Source: Duganella fentianensis
Lineage (GTDB): Bacteria; Pseudomonadota; Gammaproteobacteria; Burkholderiales; Burkholderiaceae_D
Assembly: GCF_009857835.1 (NCBI RefSeq)
Contig: NZ_WWCL01000001.1
Coordinates: 124,001 to 188,000, forward strand
Direction: 5' to 3'
DNA length: 64,000 nucleotides
Shown here: piece by piece, positions 35,757 to 44,988 of the stretch
How the letters are laid out: each line of letters opens with the position of its first letter
Position numbering within the stretch: the first letter of the stretch is position 1
Notes under the pieces: model-generated
What the model saw: only the letters and a program-made list of their open reading frames with translations
Told to the model about the DNA's origin: nothing
Database searches by the model: none
Made by a program: the position numbers and the translations under genes

Positions 35757-37541
35757 TCAGTGCATGCCGTCGGCCTGATAGACGATTTTGCCGCCTACCA
35801 TGGTCTGCAGCACGCGGATGTTGGCGATATCTTCCGCTTCGATGCGGAAGAAGTTCCGGTCCAGTACGATCATGTCGGCCAGCTTGCCCACCTCCAGCGA
35901 GCCGGTCAGCGCTTCCTGCCGCAAGGTGTAGGCGGCATTGATGGTGGCAGCGCGCAGCACGGCGGCGCGCGGCATGCCCGGCTGCGGACCCAGTGTGCCG
36001 GCGTATTCCTTGCCGGCGTCCGGTGCGGCCGTGCGGGTGACGCCCACTTTCAGCGCAAACCAGATATCGAGCGGATCGACCGGCCAGTCGCTGCCATAGG
36101 CGATGCGTGCGCCGGCATCGAGCAGCAGCGATTGCGGTTCGACGATGGCATAGCGCTGCGGGCCCATATAGTCCTTCAGCGCACCCACTGTGTCGGGCGC
36201 CGGTTTGCCCCATTGCAGCGACAGCACAGGCGTTACATCGAGCTGGGCGAAGCGGGCGTAGTCGGCCGGCGCGACGATTTCATCATGCGCCAGTGCCGGA
36301 CGTACCAGCGCACCGGCCGGCGTGGCGCGCAGCGCGGCGATGGCATCGAGCGTGGCACGCACGGCACGGTCGCCATCGACGTGAACGTGCGGATCGATGC
36401 GGGCCGCAGCCAGCTCGTTCAGCGTGGCCGTCAGCGCTTCTGGCGAGAAGTAGTTGGCCGGACCATTGTGCGGGCCCGGCTGCCAGTTAGGCTGCTGGGC
36501 CGTGCCCTGATTGACCAGATACGGTTCCAGCATGGCGCCCGTGAATGCAGGTGCCGAGATCACGCCGTCCATGAACAGCTTGGCGTGGCGCACCTGCATG
36601 GACGGTGCCACGCGGGTAGGCCCCTGATCGAACTGCTTCTGCTGCTTGAGCAGTTCGGCTACCGCGCTTTTCGGCGTGGCGCCTTTGTCCAGATCGATCA
36701 GCACGGCGAAGTGGCCGCGCGCCGTCAGCTTGCCCTGTTTCTGCAGCGTGCTGAAGGCTGTCATGGTTTCCGGATCCGTGTAGGCATCGAGGAAGGTGGT
36801 GATGCCCTGCTTGCGCATGGCCGCCAGCGCCGCTTTGGAGGCCGCCAGATTCTCGGCCACGGTCAGCGCTGGTAGCAGATTCATGGCCGCATCCTGTGCG
36901 GCGTCTTCCAGCAGGCCGGTGGCCTGGCCTTGTGCGTCGCGCACGATCTTGCCGCCAGCCGGATCAGGCGTATCGGCCTTGATGCCGGCCAGCGCGATGC
37001 CTCGGGAGTTGAGCTGCGACGAGTGGCCGAACGAGGAGCGTACGATGATGGGGCGCTCCGTCTTCAGCGCATCGAGCGTGGCAGCACTGGTTTCCACACC
37101 CTCGGGCAGCATGCCTTGCTGGAACCAGTTGACCACGACCAGCCAGCGCTTGCTGTCGGATTTCTTGTCCTTGTCCAGACAGGCCTGTATGCGCGCCTGA
37201 AACTGCGGCACGGTCAGATTCTCGTAATCGAGGCTGCAGTTGAGCAGGCGGCTGCCGCCCGATTGCGGGTGCATATGGCCATCGATCAGGCCCGGCATAA
37301 GCATGCGACCCTGTAGATCGATCACGCGGGTCTTCTTGCCGGCCAGCGCCTGTGCGCCGGCATCATCGCCCACATACACAATGCGGCCGGCGCGTACGGC
37401 CAGCGCCTGCTGTACGCTATCTTTGGCGTCTACCGTGTAGACGTAGCCGTTGCGGTAGATGGTGTCGGCCGGCGCGGGCGCGGCCTGTGCGTAAGTGGAA
37501 AAGCAAAGTGCGAGTGCTGCGCTAAGACTGAATTTGATCAT
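35757..37541 (-). CDS. Secreted amidohydrolase (YtcJ/NfdA-like)
   Basis: 594 residues from the ATG at 37539-37541 (MIKFSLSAALALCF), a signal peptide with likely cleavage at AQA-AP. It has the metal-dependent amidohydrolase features: VIDLQGRMLMPGLIDGHMHPQ with the HxH pair, a TIM barrel with HVHVDGDRAVRATLDAI and ALAHDEIV, and the late GSDWPV with the catalytic Asp. YtcJ-type enzymes act on N-acyl or carbamate substrates; the actual one here is unknown. Longer upstream frame overlaps recQ and is not used. Confidence 0.87.
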   Translation of the reverse strand: MIKFSLSAALALCFSTYAQAAPAPADTIYRNGYVYTVDAKDSVQQALAVRAGRIVYVGDDAGAQALAGKKTRVIDLQGRMLMPGLIDGHMHPQSGGSRLLNCSLDYENLTVPQFQARIQACLDKDKKSDSKRWLVVVNWFQQGMLPEGVETSAATLDALKTERPIIVRSSFGHSSQLNSRGIALAGIKADTPDPAGGKIVRDAQGQATGLLEDAAQDAAMNLLPALTVAENLAASKAALAAMRKQGITTFLDAYTDPETMTAFSTLQKQGKLTARGHFAVLIDLDKGATPKSAVAELLKQQKQFDQGPTRVAPSMQVRHAKLFMDGVISAPAFTGAMLEPYLVNQGTAQQPNWQPGPHNGPANYFSPEALTATLNELAAARIDPHVHVDGDRAVRATLDAIAALRATPAGALVRPALAHDEIVAPADYARFAQLDVTPVLSLQWGKPAPDTVGALKDYMGPQRYAIVEPQSLLLDAGARIAYGSDWPVDPLDIWFALKVGVTRTAAPDAGKEYAGTLGPQPGMPRAAVLRAATINAAYTLRQEALTGSLEVGKLADMIVLDRNFFRIEAEDIANIRVLQTMVGGKIVYQADGMH

Positions 37542-37626
37542 CAGACAGGCTCCGGTAGGGCATGGCGACGATGGTCGCCCGATGCTGCATGATACCTTGG
37601 AAGCGCGGTCTGATCCGATTATTCCG

Positions 37627-39450
37627 TTATTCCATCTCGCGGATGATGGCGACGATTTCATCGCCGTACGAGGCCAGCTTTTTCTCGCCCACGCCGGAAA
37701 TACCGCGCATTTCAGCCAGCGTGGTAGGGCGGGCTTTGGCAATCTCGCGCAGGGTGGCGTCGTTGAAGATGATGTAGGCCGCCACGTCGTGCGCGCGCGC
37801 CGTCTCCACGCGCCACCAGCGCAGCTTGTCGAAGATGGCCTGCTCGCGCGGCGACAGGTCGCTCTCCACATAGCCTTTGCTGCTGCGGCTGGAGCTCTTC
37901 TGCTTGACGGGTTTCTGGTACTGGCGCAGCTGCACTTTCTGTCCGCCCTTGAGTACGGGGCGGGCCGCATCGGTGAGCTTGAGCGAGCTGTATTGTTCGT
38001 GGTCGACTGTCACCAGACCCAGTGCGATGACCTGTCGCAGGATGGCGCGCCATTCCTGCTCGCTACGGTCGGCGCCTATGCCGTACACGGACAGCGAGTC
38101 GTGATGCCAGGTCTTGATGCGTTCCGTCTCCATCCCGCGCAGCACTTCGATCACATGGCCGGCAGCAAAGCGCTGGTCGACGCGGTAGATGGCCGACAGC
38201 AGCTTCTGCACCGGCACCGTGCCGTCGAACGAGACAGGCGGAATCAGACAGGTATCGCAATTGCCGCAAGGGCCGGCCTTTTCGCCGAAATAGTCGAGCA
38301 GGCGCACGCGCCGGCAGCTCAGGGTTTCGCACAGGCCCAGCATGGCATCGAGCTTGGTGCCCAGTACGCGCTTGAAGGTTTCGTCAGCTTCCGATTCATC
38401 GATCATGCGCCGCTGCAGCACCACGTCCTGCAGGCCGTAAGCCATCCATGCACTGGCCGGTGCGCCATCGCGGCCGGCCCGTCCGGTTTCCTGATAATAG
38501 CCTTCGATACTCTTGGGCAGATCGAGGTGGCAGACAAAGCGCACATCGGGCTTGTCGATGCCCATGCCGAAAGCGATGGTGGCGCACATCACGATGTTTT
38601 CTTCGCGCAGGAAGCGGGCCTGATTGGCGGCCCGTTTGGCGTGCTCCATGCCGGCGTGATAGGCCATGGCGCGCACGCCGTTCTCGTTGAGGAATTCGGC
38701 CGTCTCTTCCACCTTCTTGCGCGACAGGCAGTAGACGATGCCGCAATCGCCGCCATGCTCGCTGGTGATGAAATCGAGCAGCTGCTTGCGGCCATTGGTC
38801 TTCTCGACGATCTGGTAGCGGATGTTTGGCCGGTCGAAGGACGAGACGAACTGCATGGCGTCGTCCAACTGCAGGCGGTGGACGATTTCGGCGCGGGTCT
38901 GCGGGTCAGCCGTTGCCGTCAGGGCGATGCGCGGCACATCGGGGAACTGCTCGTGCAGCACCGACAGGCGGATGTATTCGGGCCGGAAGTCATGGCCCCA
39001 TTGCGAGACGCAGTGCGCTTCGTCGATGGCGAACAGGGCGATCTTCGAATCCTGGAACAGGTTCAGGCAGCGCTCCGTCATCAGCCGTTCCGGCGCCACA
39101 TACACCAGATCGAGCTGGCCGGTGCGCACCAGCCGTTCGATGCGGCTGGCTTCTTCGTAGGTCTGGGTGGAATTCAGGAAGGCGGCGCGCACGCCCACTT
39201 CGGCCAGCGCGTCCACCTGATCCTGCATCAGTGCGATCAGGGGCGAGACGACCACGCCGACGCCATCGCGCACCAGTGCAGGGATCTGATAGCACAGCGA
39301 CTTGCCGCCGCCGGTAGGCATCAATACCAGCGCATCGCCGCCCGCCGAGACATGGCCGACGATGTCCTCCTGCTGGCCGCGGAAGGCCGGGTAGCCGAAC
39401 ACGGTTTGCAGCAGGTGCAGAGCTTGTTGCTGGTATTGCGCTTGATTCAT
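37627..39450 (-). CDS. recQ: ATP-dependent DNA helicase RecQ
   Basis: 3'-5' helicase in recombination repair. 607 residues, full length. Walker A MPTGGGKSLCYQIPAL, motif II DEAH in AIDEAHCVSQWGHDFRPEY (with the RecQ aromatic loop), motif VI QETGRAGRDG, the zinc-binding cysteines in RRVRLLDYFGEKAGPCGNCDTC, a winged helix, and a C-terminal HRDC domain (REQAIFDKLRWWRVETAR to GISGVGEKKLASYG). Followed 28 bases later by uppP reading away in the same direction. Confidence 0.97.
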   Translation of the reverse strand: MNQAQYQQQALHLLQTVFGYPAFRGQQEDIVGHVSAGGDALVLMPTGGGKSLCYQIPALVRDGVGVVVSPLIALMQDQVDALAEVGVRAAFLNSTQTYEEASRIERLVRTGQLDLVYVAPERLMTERCLNLFQDSKIALFAIDEAHCVSQWGHDFRPEYIRLSVLHEQFPDVPRIALTATADPQTRAEIVHRLQLDDAMQFVSSFDRPNIRYQIVEKTNGRKQLLDFITSEHGGDCGIVYCLSRKKVEETAEFLNENGVRAMAYHAGMEHAKRAANQARFLREENIVMCATIAFGMGIDKPDVRFVCHLDLPKSIEGYYQETGRAGRDGAPASAWMAYGLQDVVLQRRMIDESEADETFKRVLGTKLDAMLGLCETLSCRRVRLLDYFGEKAGPCGNCDTCLIPPVSFDGTVPVQKLLSAIYRVDQRFAAGHVIEVLRGMETERIKTWHHDSLSVYGIGADRSEQEWRAILRQVIALGLVTVDHEQYSSLKLTDAARPVLKGGQKVQLRQYQKPVKQKSSSRSSKGYVESDLSPREQAIFDKLRWWRVETARAHDVAAYIIFNDATLREIAKARPTTLAEMRGISGVGEKKLASYGDEIVAIIREME

Positions 39451-39478
39451 TGAGACAGAAAGGTTTTACTGCTTGGGT

Positions 39479-40315
39479 TTAGTCCGCCCACACCACCATG
39501 CCGGTATAGCCGGTGACCAGTACCAGCAGGCCGAAAGCGATGCGGTACCACGCGAAAGCGGTGAAGGTATGGGTGCTGATGTAGCGCAGCAGCCAGCGCA
39601 CGCACAGGAAGGCGGAGATGAAGGCGGCGACGGTGCCGACCGAGAACAGCGGCAGGTCGGCGGCCGACAGCAGCGCACGTTCCTTGTACAGCGAATACAC
39701 GGTGGCGCCCAGCAGGGTAGGGATGGCGAGGAAGAAGGAGAATTCGGTCGCTACTTTGCGCGACAGGCCGAACAGCATGCTGCCCATGATGGTAGCGCCG
39801 GAACGGCTGGTACCCGGAATCAGGGCGAAAGCCTGGGCGATGCCGATCTTGATGGCGTCCACCGGCGTCATGTCATCGACCGAATGGATGCGTACCATGG
39901 ACGGATTATCGCGTTCGCGCTTTTCCACCCACAGTATCACCAGACCGCCGATGATGAAGGCCAGTGCCACCGGCACGGGGGCGAACAGCGATGCCTTGAT
40001 GGCTTTGCTGAACAGCACACCCAGTACGGCGGCCGGCAGGAAAGCGATCAGCACATTGATGGCGAAGCGCTGCTGTTTGCGGTCGCCCAGGCCCGTCAGC
40101 ACGGCGGCGATACGGGCGCGGTATTCCCAGCAGACGGCGAAAATGGCGCCGGCCTGGATCACGATCTCGAACACTTTCATTTTTTCTTCCATGCCCTGGA
40201 AACCCAGTAAATGCTCGGTCAGGATCAAATGACCCGTGGAAGAAATCGGCAGAAATTCCGTAAAACCTTCAACCAGGCCCATGATCAGGGCTTTGAGTGC
40301 GAGAACGATATCCAT
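39479..40315 (-). CDS. uppP: Undecaprenyl-diphosphate phosphatase
   Basis: Inner-membrane enzyme recycling the lipid carrier for peptidoglycan. 278 residues from the ATG at 40313-40315 ([17 protein letters not shown]); the longer frame upstream lacks support. Signature motifs [15 protein letters not shown] (Glu and Ser) and [17 protein letters not shown] (Arg) are intact and 8 membrane segments are predicted. Also called bacA for the bacitracin resistance seen on overproduction. Stands alone between recQ and ykgJ-like gene. Confidence 0.95.
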   Translation of the reverse strand: MDIVLALKALIMGLVEGFTEFLPISSTGHLILTEHLLGFQGMEEKMKVFEIVIQAGAIFAVCWEYRARIAAVLTGLGDRKQQRFAINVLIAFLPAAVLGVLFSKAIKASLFAPVPVALAFIIGGLVILWVEKRERDNPSMVRIHSVDDMTPVDAIKIGIAQAFALIPGTSRSGATIMGSMLFGLSRKVATEFSFFLAIPTLLGATVYSLYKERALLSAADLPLFSVGTVAAFISAFLCVRWLLRYISTHTFTAFAWYRIAFGLLVLVTGYTGMVVWAD

Positions 40316-40423
40316 GAGGTAGAAATAGTGAGTAAGTGTAGAACGGCAGGCTAGCAATACCGGGGTCGAAGCTTACCATGCCGGACCGTCCGCAGCCCGA
40401 ATCTGGCGCAAGCGGAATGTAAA

Positions 40424-40723
40424 TTAATTATCAGGGCAGGCTGTTTGCCCAGCCGGCTTGCCGCCAGCCTGCGGCCGGGTGGCATGTTCGAGCGTGGTAA
40501 TCCAGAGCATGGCCTGCTCGCGCGTGTCGCCGCACATATCGGCGGCCGGCTGCAGACCGGCGCAGAAGGCTGGCCGCTCCGGCTGGCCGAAGATGCGGCA
40601 GCGGTAGTCGGCGTCCAGCTGGATGCAGGGCACGCCGGCCGGTTTGCCATCGGGCATACCGGGGATGGGGCTGGTGATGGAGGGCGCGATGCAGCAGGCG
40701 CCGCAGCGGTCGCGGCAGTTCAT
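40424..40723 (-). CDS. YkgJ-family cysteine-cluster protein
   Basis: 99 residues with [14 protein letters not shown] at the N-terminus and further cysteines in VPCIQL, YRCRIF, FCAGL and MCGD, the YkgJ zinc/iron-binding pattern. Function unknown; some relatives are thought to bind iron-sulfur or zinc. Small, soluble, same direction as its neighbours. Confidence 0.88.
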   Translation of the reverse strand: MNCRDRCGACCIAPSITSPIPGMPDGKPAGVPCIQLDADYRCRIFGQPERPAFCAGLQPAADMCGDTREQAMLWITTLEHATRPQAGGKPAGQTACPDN

Positions 40724-40779
40724 GGCTGGCAGGCGGCAACGGGCCGCGTTGGCTGATGGCTTTTCATAGGGGCGGTATT

Positions 40780-41544
40780 TTACGCGGCTTTGCTAGCGGC
40801 CACCCAGTCGGCGATCTGCTGCGCCAGCCATGCGCCGGCATCGAGCGGCAGGTCATGGCCGGCCGTCGGGTGCAGCAGTGCGGGTGTCTGCCATGCCCGC
40901 GCCAGTTCCAGCGTGCAGCGATGGTCCACCAGCTGGTCGCCGGCGCTGGCGATCAGCAGCAGGGGCAGCGCCGGCCGCCGGGCCGGAGCGCGGAAGCGGG
41001 CGGCAGCCCATAACTGGCGCAAGGCATTGCCGCGGGCGACGGGGTATTCCTGCTGATAGCCTAGCCATTGTTGTACCAGCGCGGCGCGCCCGGTCGCGTC
41101 GCCGCTACGGCTGGTCAGGTGCAGGATCAGCTGTTCCTGTGCCTGCCGTCCGCCTGATAGCAGCTGGCGCGCGATGGCGCCGTAGTTCTGCCAGCGCAGG
41201 CGCTGATAGAACGGGCTGTAGGGCCGCATGCTGGTATTGACCAGCACACAGCGGCACAATTCCTGCGGATACAGGTCCGCCCACGTCAGCGCCACCATGC
41301 CGCCCAGCGACAGGGCCAGTAGCGAGTAGGGCGGCGCCACGCCGGCCTGCTGTAGTTGCAGGCGGCAGGCTTCCACCATCTGGCGCACGCTGGCCGGACT
41401 GGTTTCGCGGTAGCGGCTGCCGTTGCCGGGCAGGTCGGGGGTGTACAAGCGGGCGTCCGGCAGAGCAGCGGCCAGCAGGGCGGGGAAGCTGCCCCAGTGG
41501 CGCTGCTCGCGCACCAGTCCGCGCAGCAGTATCCAGCGTTCCAT
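40780..41544 (-). CDS. Alpha/beta hydrolase
   Basis: 254 residues from the ATG at 41542-41544 ([17 protein letters not shown]). [15 protein letters not shown] stands where HG-x-G usually lies; nucleophile elbow [11 protein letters not shown] (Ser in S-L-G-G), an Asp in [11 protein letters not shown], and the catalytic His in TAGHDLPLD. Its ATG shares a base with the stop of the upstream M14 peptidase (TGATG), so the two are translationally coupled. Substrate unknown. Confidence 0.85.
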   Translation of the reverse strand: MERWILLRGLVREQRHWGSFPALLAAALPDARLYTPDLPGNGSRYRETSPASVRQMVEACRLQLQQAGVAPPYSLLALSLGGMVALTWADLYPQELCRCVLVNTSMRPYSPFYQRLRWQNYGAIARQLLSGGRQAQEQLILHLTSRSGDATGRAALVQQWLGYQQEYPVARGNALRQLWAAARFRAPARRPALPLLLIASAGDQLVDHRCTLELARAWQTPALLHPTAGHDLPLDAGAWLAQQIADWVAASKAA

Positions 41545-42557
41545 CAGGCGTACCACTGGGTCAGCGCGCGCTTGTGCTGCACCTTGCGCGCCATGCCGGA
41601 CGGTAGCCAGGACTGGTGGCTGATGGTGGCGCGCATGAGGAAATCGAACCACGTCAGGTGGCGCCGCAGCACGCGCTGCTGGCGGTGCCGTGCGGTGGGG
41701 TTGAACATGGCAATGCGGTCGAACAGCTGGCGCGGATTCTTCTTCACCCACAGCCACGATCCCATTTCCAGTGTCAGTGGCAGGAACACGCGCTCGCCGC
41801 TGTCCGTGCCGTTCAGGTACAGGTAGTCCCACAGATCGCCGTGGGTGCGGTACTGCCGGCTTTGCGGCTCGAACACATAGTTGTGGTTGGGGTAGCTGGC
41901 GCTGAACAGCTGTTCCAGTGCGGCGATGTCGGCCAGATGGGGTATCGGCGTGCTGGTATGGGCGTGCGGGAACCAGATGCGGTCGCGCAGGCCGAAGCCC
42001 GAATGGCAATCGAGCGCCAGACTGAACTGGCGCGACAGCAGCTCGCGCGTGACGAAATCGCACACGGCGCGGCTTTCCGCTTCCATCGGCGCGTCGGCCG
42101 CACCGCGATACCACGGCAGATGGCGGCTATAGCGCTGCCCGCCCAGCAGGAAGGGTACGCGGTCGCTGGCGCTGACGGGGGCATTGCGCATCAGGTCCAC
42201 GCCTTGCGGATTGCAGCGCGTGGCCTGCCACATACCGCCCGGATTCACCAGCGGCATGAAGACCAGTCGCAAGGAAGAGAGCTGCTGATGCAGCGTATGG
42301 TCCCAGCGCAGGCGTGCCAGCAGGCTTTCGAGAAAGGCCAGCACGATCTGCGTGCCTATGCGTTCCAGCCCGTGGATGCCGCCGAAGAAACCGAGTGCCG
42401 GCACTTGCGGATCGGGATTACCGAGCGCCACCGTGTAGACGGGAAAATCGCGCCCGTCCATGGCGATGCTGCAGGGCGTGCTTACCTGCAGGTGCGCCGC
42501 GCCTTCGTCGATCAGGCGCTTGAGGGTGATCAGCTCGGGCAGATTCTTGCGGGGCAT
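41544..42557 (-). CDS. M14-family zinc carboxypeptidase-like protein
   Basis: 337 residues. Zinc ligands HGLE in GFFGGIHGLERIG and the later His in LALDCHSGFG, with VFMPLVNPGGM between; catalytic Glu fits LPLTLEMGSWLW. No signal peptide, so cytoplasmic. The sequence resembles the succinylglutamate desuccinylase/M14 subgroup used in peptidoglycan-peptide or amidated-amino-acid breakdown. Coupled to the downstream hydrolase. Exact substrate unknown. Confidence 0.87.
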   Translation of the reverse strand: MPRKNLPELITLKRLIDEGAAHLQVSTPCSIAMDGRDFPVYTVALGNPDPQVPALGFFGGIHGLERIGTQIVLAFLESLLARLRWDHTLHQQLSSLRLVFMPLVNPGGMWQATRCNPQGVDLMRNAPVSASDRVPFLLGGQRYSRHLPWYRGAADAPMEAESRAVCDFVTRELLSRQFSLALDCHSGFGLRDRIWFPHAHTSTPIPHLADIAALEQLFSASYPNHNYVFEPQSRQYRTHGDLWDYLYLNGTDSGERVFLPLTLEMGSWLWVKKNPRQLFDRIAMFNPTARHRQQRVLRRHLTWFDFLMRATISHQSWLPSGMARKVQHKRALTQWYA

Positions 42558-42620
42558 GGCGGCCTACACGATGGATAGTGTTGCTAGTGTAGCCCAGTTG
42601 CCCGGCGCCGATGCAGCGAT

Positions 42621-42797
42621 TTACCGTGTGTGCATGCGCCGGATGGCGTCCTGACGTGCACGGTCGCGTGCGGCCAGTACCGTGGCGGCATAGGTGGCTT
42701 TGCGGGCGCGCTCCAGCGCATCGTGCAGGCTTTCCTTGCTGCGCAGGGCGCGCAGCTGGGCAAGCTGTTCGCGCGACATCTCGGGCTGTATGGACAT
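42621..42797 (-). CDS. Small hypothetical protein, 58 residues
   Basis: From the ATG at 42795-42797 (MSIQPEMSREQLAQL), with GAGG at ribosome-binding distance on the minus strand. Highly charged, Arg/Ala-rich, predicted as two helices (LRALRSKESLHDALERARKA). No family recognised. The gap downstream to the M14 gene is 63 bases. Confidence 0.5.
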   Translation of the reverse strand: MSIQPEMSREQLAQLRALRSKESLHDALERARKATYAATVLAARDRARQDAIRRMHTR

Positions 42798-42934
42798 GTT
42801 GACCTCGCTAGACGGGGAAAGCAGCCAGAAACGGCTGCCGGTGTCTGGCATTATACAGATTTGATCAAATATAGCAAATAAATCGAATTAATTTCAAATG
42901 TGTTCAATTTGTTTTATTTGCATGCCCCGTCTGT

Positions 42935-44185
42935 TCAGCTCTTGCTGGCGTAGATGCCGTAAGCGCCTATGCCGGCATAGCACAGCACTGGCACCCACAG
43001 CGCCGTGGCCAGACTGGAGTGGTCCGCCACCGCGCCCACAATGACGGGGATGATGGCGCCGCCCACAATGGCCAGACACAGCAGGCCGGACGCCCGTGGT
43101 GCCTGTTCCGCGCTGCCTTCCAGTGCCAGCGTGAAGATAGTGGGGAACATGATGGAGTTGCACAGGCCGATGGCGAGGATGCTGGCCGCGGCCACGTAGC
43201 CGGTAGTGGACAGCGAAATCATCGCCAGCACGCCGGCCGCCGTGGCGCAGCCGGCCAGCAGCAGGCCGGGCCTGCCGCGCTTGAGCAGGCCGGCGCCGAT
43301 GAAGCGGCCCACCATGGCCAGGCCCCAGTAGACCGAGACCAGCGAACCGGCGGTGCTGATGCTGGTGCCCAGCACGCTGGCCTGTACCAGATAGTTGACC
43401 AGCATGCTGCCGATCGCCACCTCGGCGCCCACGTAGAGGAAGATGCCGAGCACGCCCAGCATCAGACGTGGACGGCGCAGCAGCGCCAGATAGCTGCCGC
43501 CCTGGGCTTCGTCGTTGCTGGCCGGAGCCCAGCGGCGGCAGGCCCAGCAGATCGCTGCCAGCAGGCCCAGCGTCAGGCCTATCATCAGGAAGGGTAGTTG
43601 GACCGAGCGGCCCGCTTCCAGCCGCTGGGCCGCTGCACTCAGGCCGCTGGCGATCGGTGCCGCGCCTTCGTCGCTGAGGATGAAGGCAGCGCCGAACAGG
43701 GGGCCTATGGCCGTGGCCAGCGAATTGAATGCCTGTGCCAGCGTCAGCCGGCTGTGTGCGTGGCGCGGATCACCCACCCGCGCTGCCAGCGGATTGGCTG
43801 CCACCTGCACGATGGTGACGCCGGTGGCCAGTACGAACAGGGCGGCCAGAAACGCCGGATAGCTGCCATGCTCGGCCGCCGGGGTGAAAGCCAGACAGCC
43901 GGCGGCCATGATGACCAGCCCCATGGTCACGCTTTCCAGATAGCCGAGCTGGCGGATCAGGCGCGCGGCCGGCAGGGAAACGATGAAATAGGCACCGAAG
44001 AAGCAGAACTGGGTCAGCATGGCTTCCGCGTAGTTGAGCGCGAACAGGCCCTTGAGTTTGGGCACCAGCGTATCGACCAGCACGGTACAGAAGCCGAACG
44101 CAAAGAACAGCATCATCACGAGGGCGATGATGCGGCGGCCGGACAGGGAGGATGGTGCGCTGGCGCTGGCAGACGTGACGTTCAA
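42935..44185 (-). CDS. FHS-family sugar MFS transporter (FucP/GluP-like)
   Basis: 416 residues with 12 predicted membrane segments. Begins MLFFAFGFCTVLVDTLVPKLKGLF and has FFGAYFIVSLPAARLIRQLGYL, matching the fucose/glucose/galactose:proton symporter family (TIVQVAANPLAARVG is typical). Gene is isolated, with no sugar-catabolic genes adjacent and no LacI-type operator in its upstream gap. Could feed hexose released by the beta-glucosidase, but that is speculative. Confidence 0.86.
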   Translation of the reverse strand: MNVTSASASAPSSLSGRRIIALVMMLFFAFGFCTVLVDTLVPKLKGLFALNYAEAMLTQFCFFGAYFIVSLPAARLIRQLGYLESVTMGLVIMAAGCLAFTPAAEHGSYPAFLAALFVLATGVTIVQVAANPLAARVGDPRHAHSRLTLAQAFNSLATAIGPLFGAAFILSDEGAAPIASGLSAAAQRLEAGRSVQLPFLMIGLTLGLLAAICWACRRWAPASNDEAQGGSYLALLRRPRLMLGVLGIFLYVGAEVAIGSMLVNYLVQASVLGTSISTAGSLVSVYWGLAMVGRFIGAGLLKRGRPGLLLAGCATAAGVLAMISLSTTGYVAAASILAIGLCNSIMFPTIFTLALEGSAEQAPRASGLLCLAIVGGAIIPVIVGAVADHSSLATALWVPVLCYAGIGAYGIYASKS

Positions 44186-44285
44186 GGTGGGCTCCGAGAT
44201 TGTTGTGTCGCGCTAGTAGACCCGTGATTACGCGTGCGGTCAAGCCGGACGCGCGGCCACGCTAGCGGGGAGCCGCGCGGCCTTG

Positions 44286-44834
44286 CTAGGCATCGTGGAA
44301 TTGCTGCACGATCAGCGAGACATTGCTGCCGCCGAAGGCGAAGGAATTCGACTTCGCCGCCTCGCCCGGCACCAGACCGTTGCGGTCGGCGGAGAATGGA
44401 CGGCACGAGCGTTTCGGGTGGGCGCTATCGGCTGGCGCTAGCACGCGCATGGAATCCCAGGCAGTGACAACACCGTAGTTAAGTAGCGCTTCCGAGCCGC
44501 CGGCCAGCACCCGGTCGGCATAGCCGTGGTGGATGTGGCGGTAAGCTTCGCCTATGGCCTGTGCCGAAGAGACACAGGCGTAGCTGTAATTGTTCACCGT
44601 CCCCTTGAACTGGTAGCGCAGGGCGATCTGCGAGGCGGCCGCATTGTTCATGCCGGCCACGACCGACATGGGACGGATGCGGGTTTTACCTTCGAGGAAC
44701 AGGTCGACATAGCCGCCTTCCAGCGTGCTGGAGCCGCCCATGCCCGTGCCCCAGAACACCCCGCTGGCTTCCGCCTCGGCTTCGTTCTGCGCGCTAAAGC
44801 CGGACTGCGCCAGCGCTTCCTGCGCGGCCAGCAT
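44286..44834 (-). pseudogene. Decayed beta-ketoacyl-ACP synthase (truncated and internally deleted)
   Basis: 182 codons keep pieces of a KAS enzyme: SGVFWGTGMGGSS, the active-site cysteine in YSYACVSSAQAIGEA, and GGSEALLNYGVV. After RPFSADRNGLVPGEAA the frame jumps straight to KSNSFAFGGSNVSLI, the extreme C-terminal motif. In intact enzymes roughly 165 residues, including both catalytic His, separate these segments. The N-terminal 70-80 residues are also missing, though the frame stays open back to about 44910 without a start. Almost certainly non-functional. Confidence 0.82.
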
Positions 44835-44911
44835 GCCTATGATGGCATAGCGCTCGGCTGCGTGGGCGGCTAGCAGGTCTTCAGCACAGGTTCTGATAGC
44901 AGGAGTTGGTC

Positions 44912-44976
44912 TAATGTGAAATTACGCGTATACATTTATAAAAATAGATATTAATATGTATTGTAATTTCACATTA
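44912..44976. repeat. Perfect 14-bp inverted repeat flanking the TetR promoter region
   Basis: TAATGTGAAATTAC (44912-44925) and its exact reverse complement GTAATTTCACATTA (44963-44976) flank 37 AT-rich bases that contain -10-like sequence. Inside is a weaker repeat ATACAT/ATGTAT (44930-44935, 44956-44961). Each arm contains TAAT-N5-ATTA and may itself be a TetR operator; the downstream arm ends 12 bases before the TetR ATG. Confidence 0.75.
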
Positions 44977-44988
44977 ACGCGGTGTCAT

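Noticed and set aside
44912..44976. The inverted repeat as insertion-sequence ends
   Set aside because: Arms are only 51 bp apart, with no transposase or target duplication; an operator is the simpler reading.
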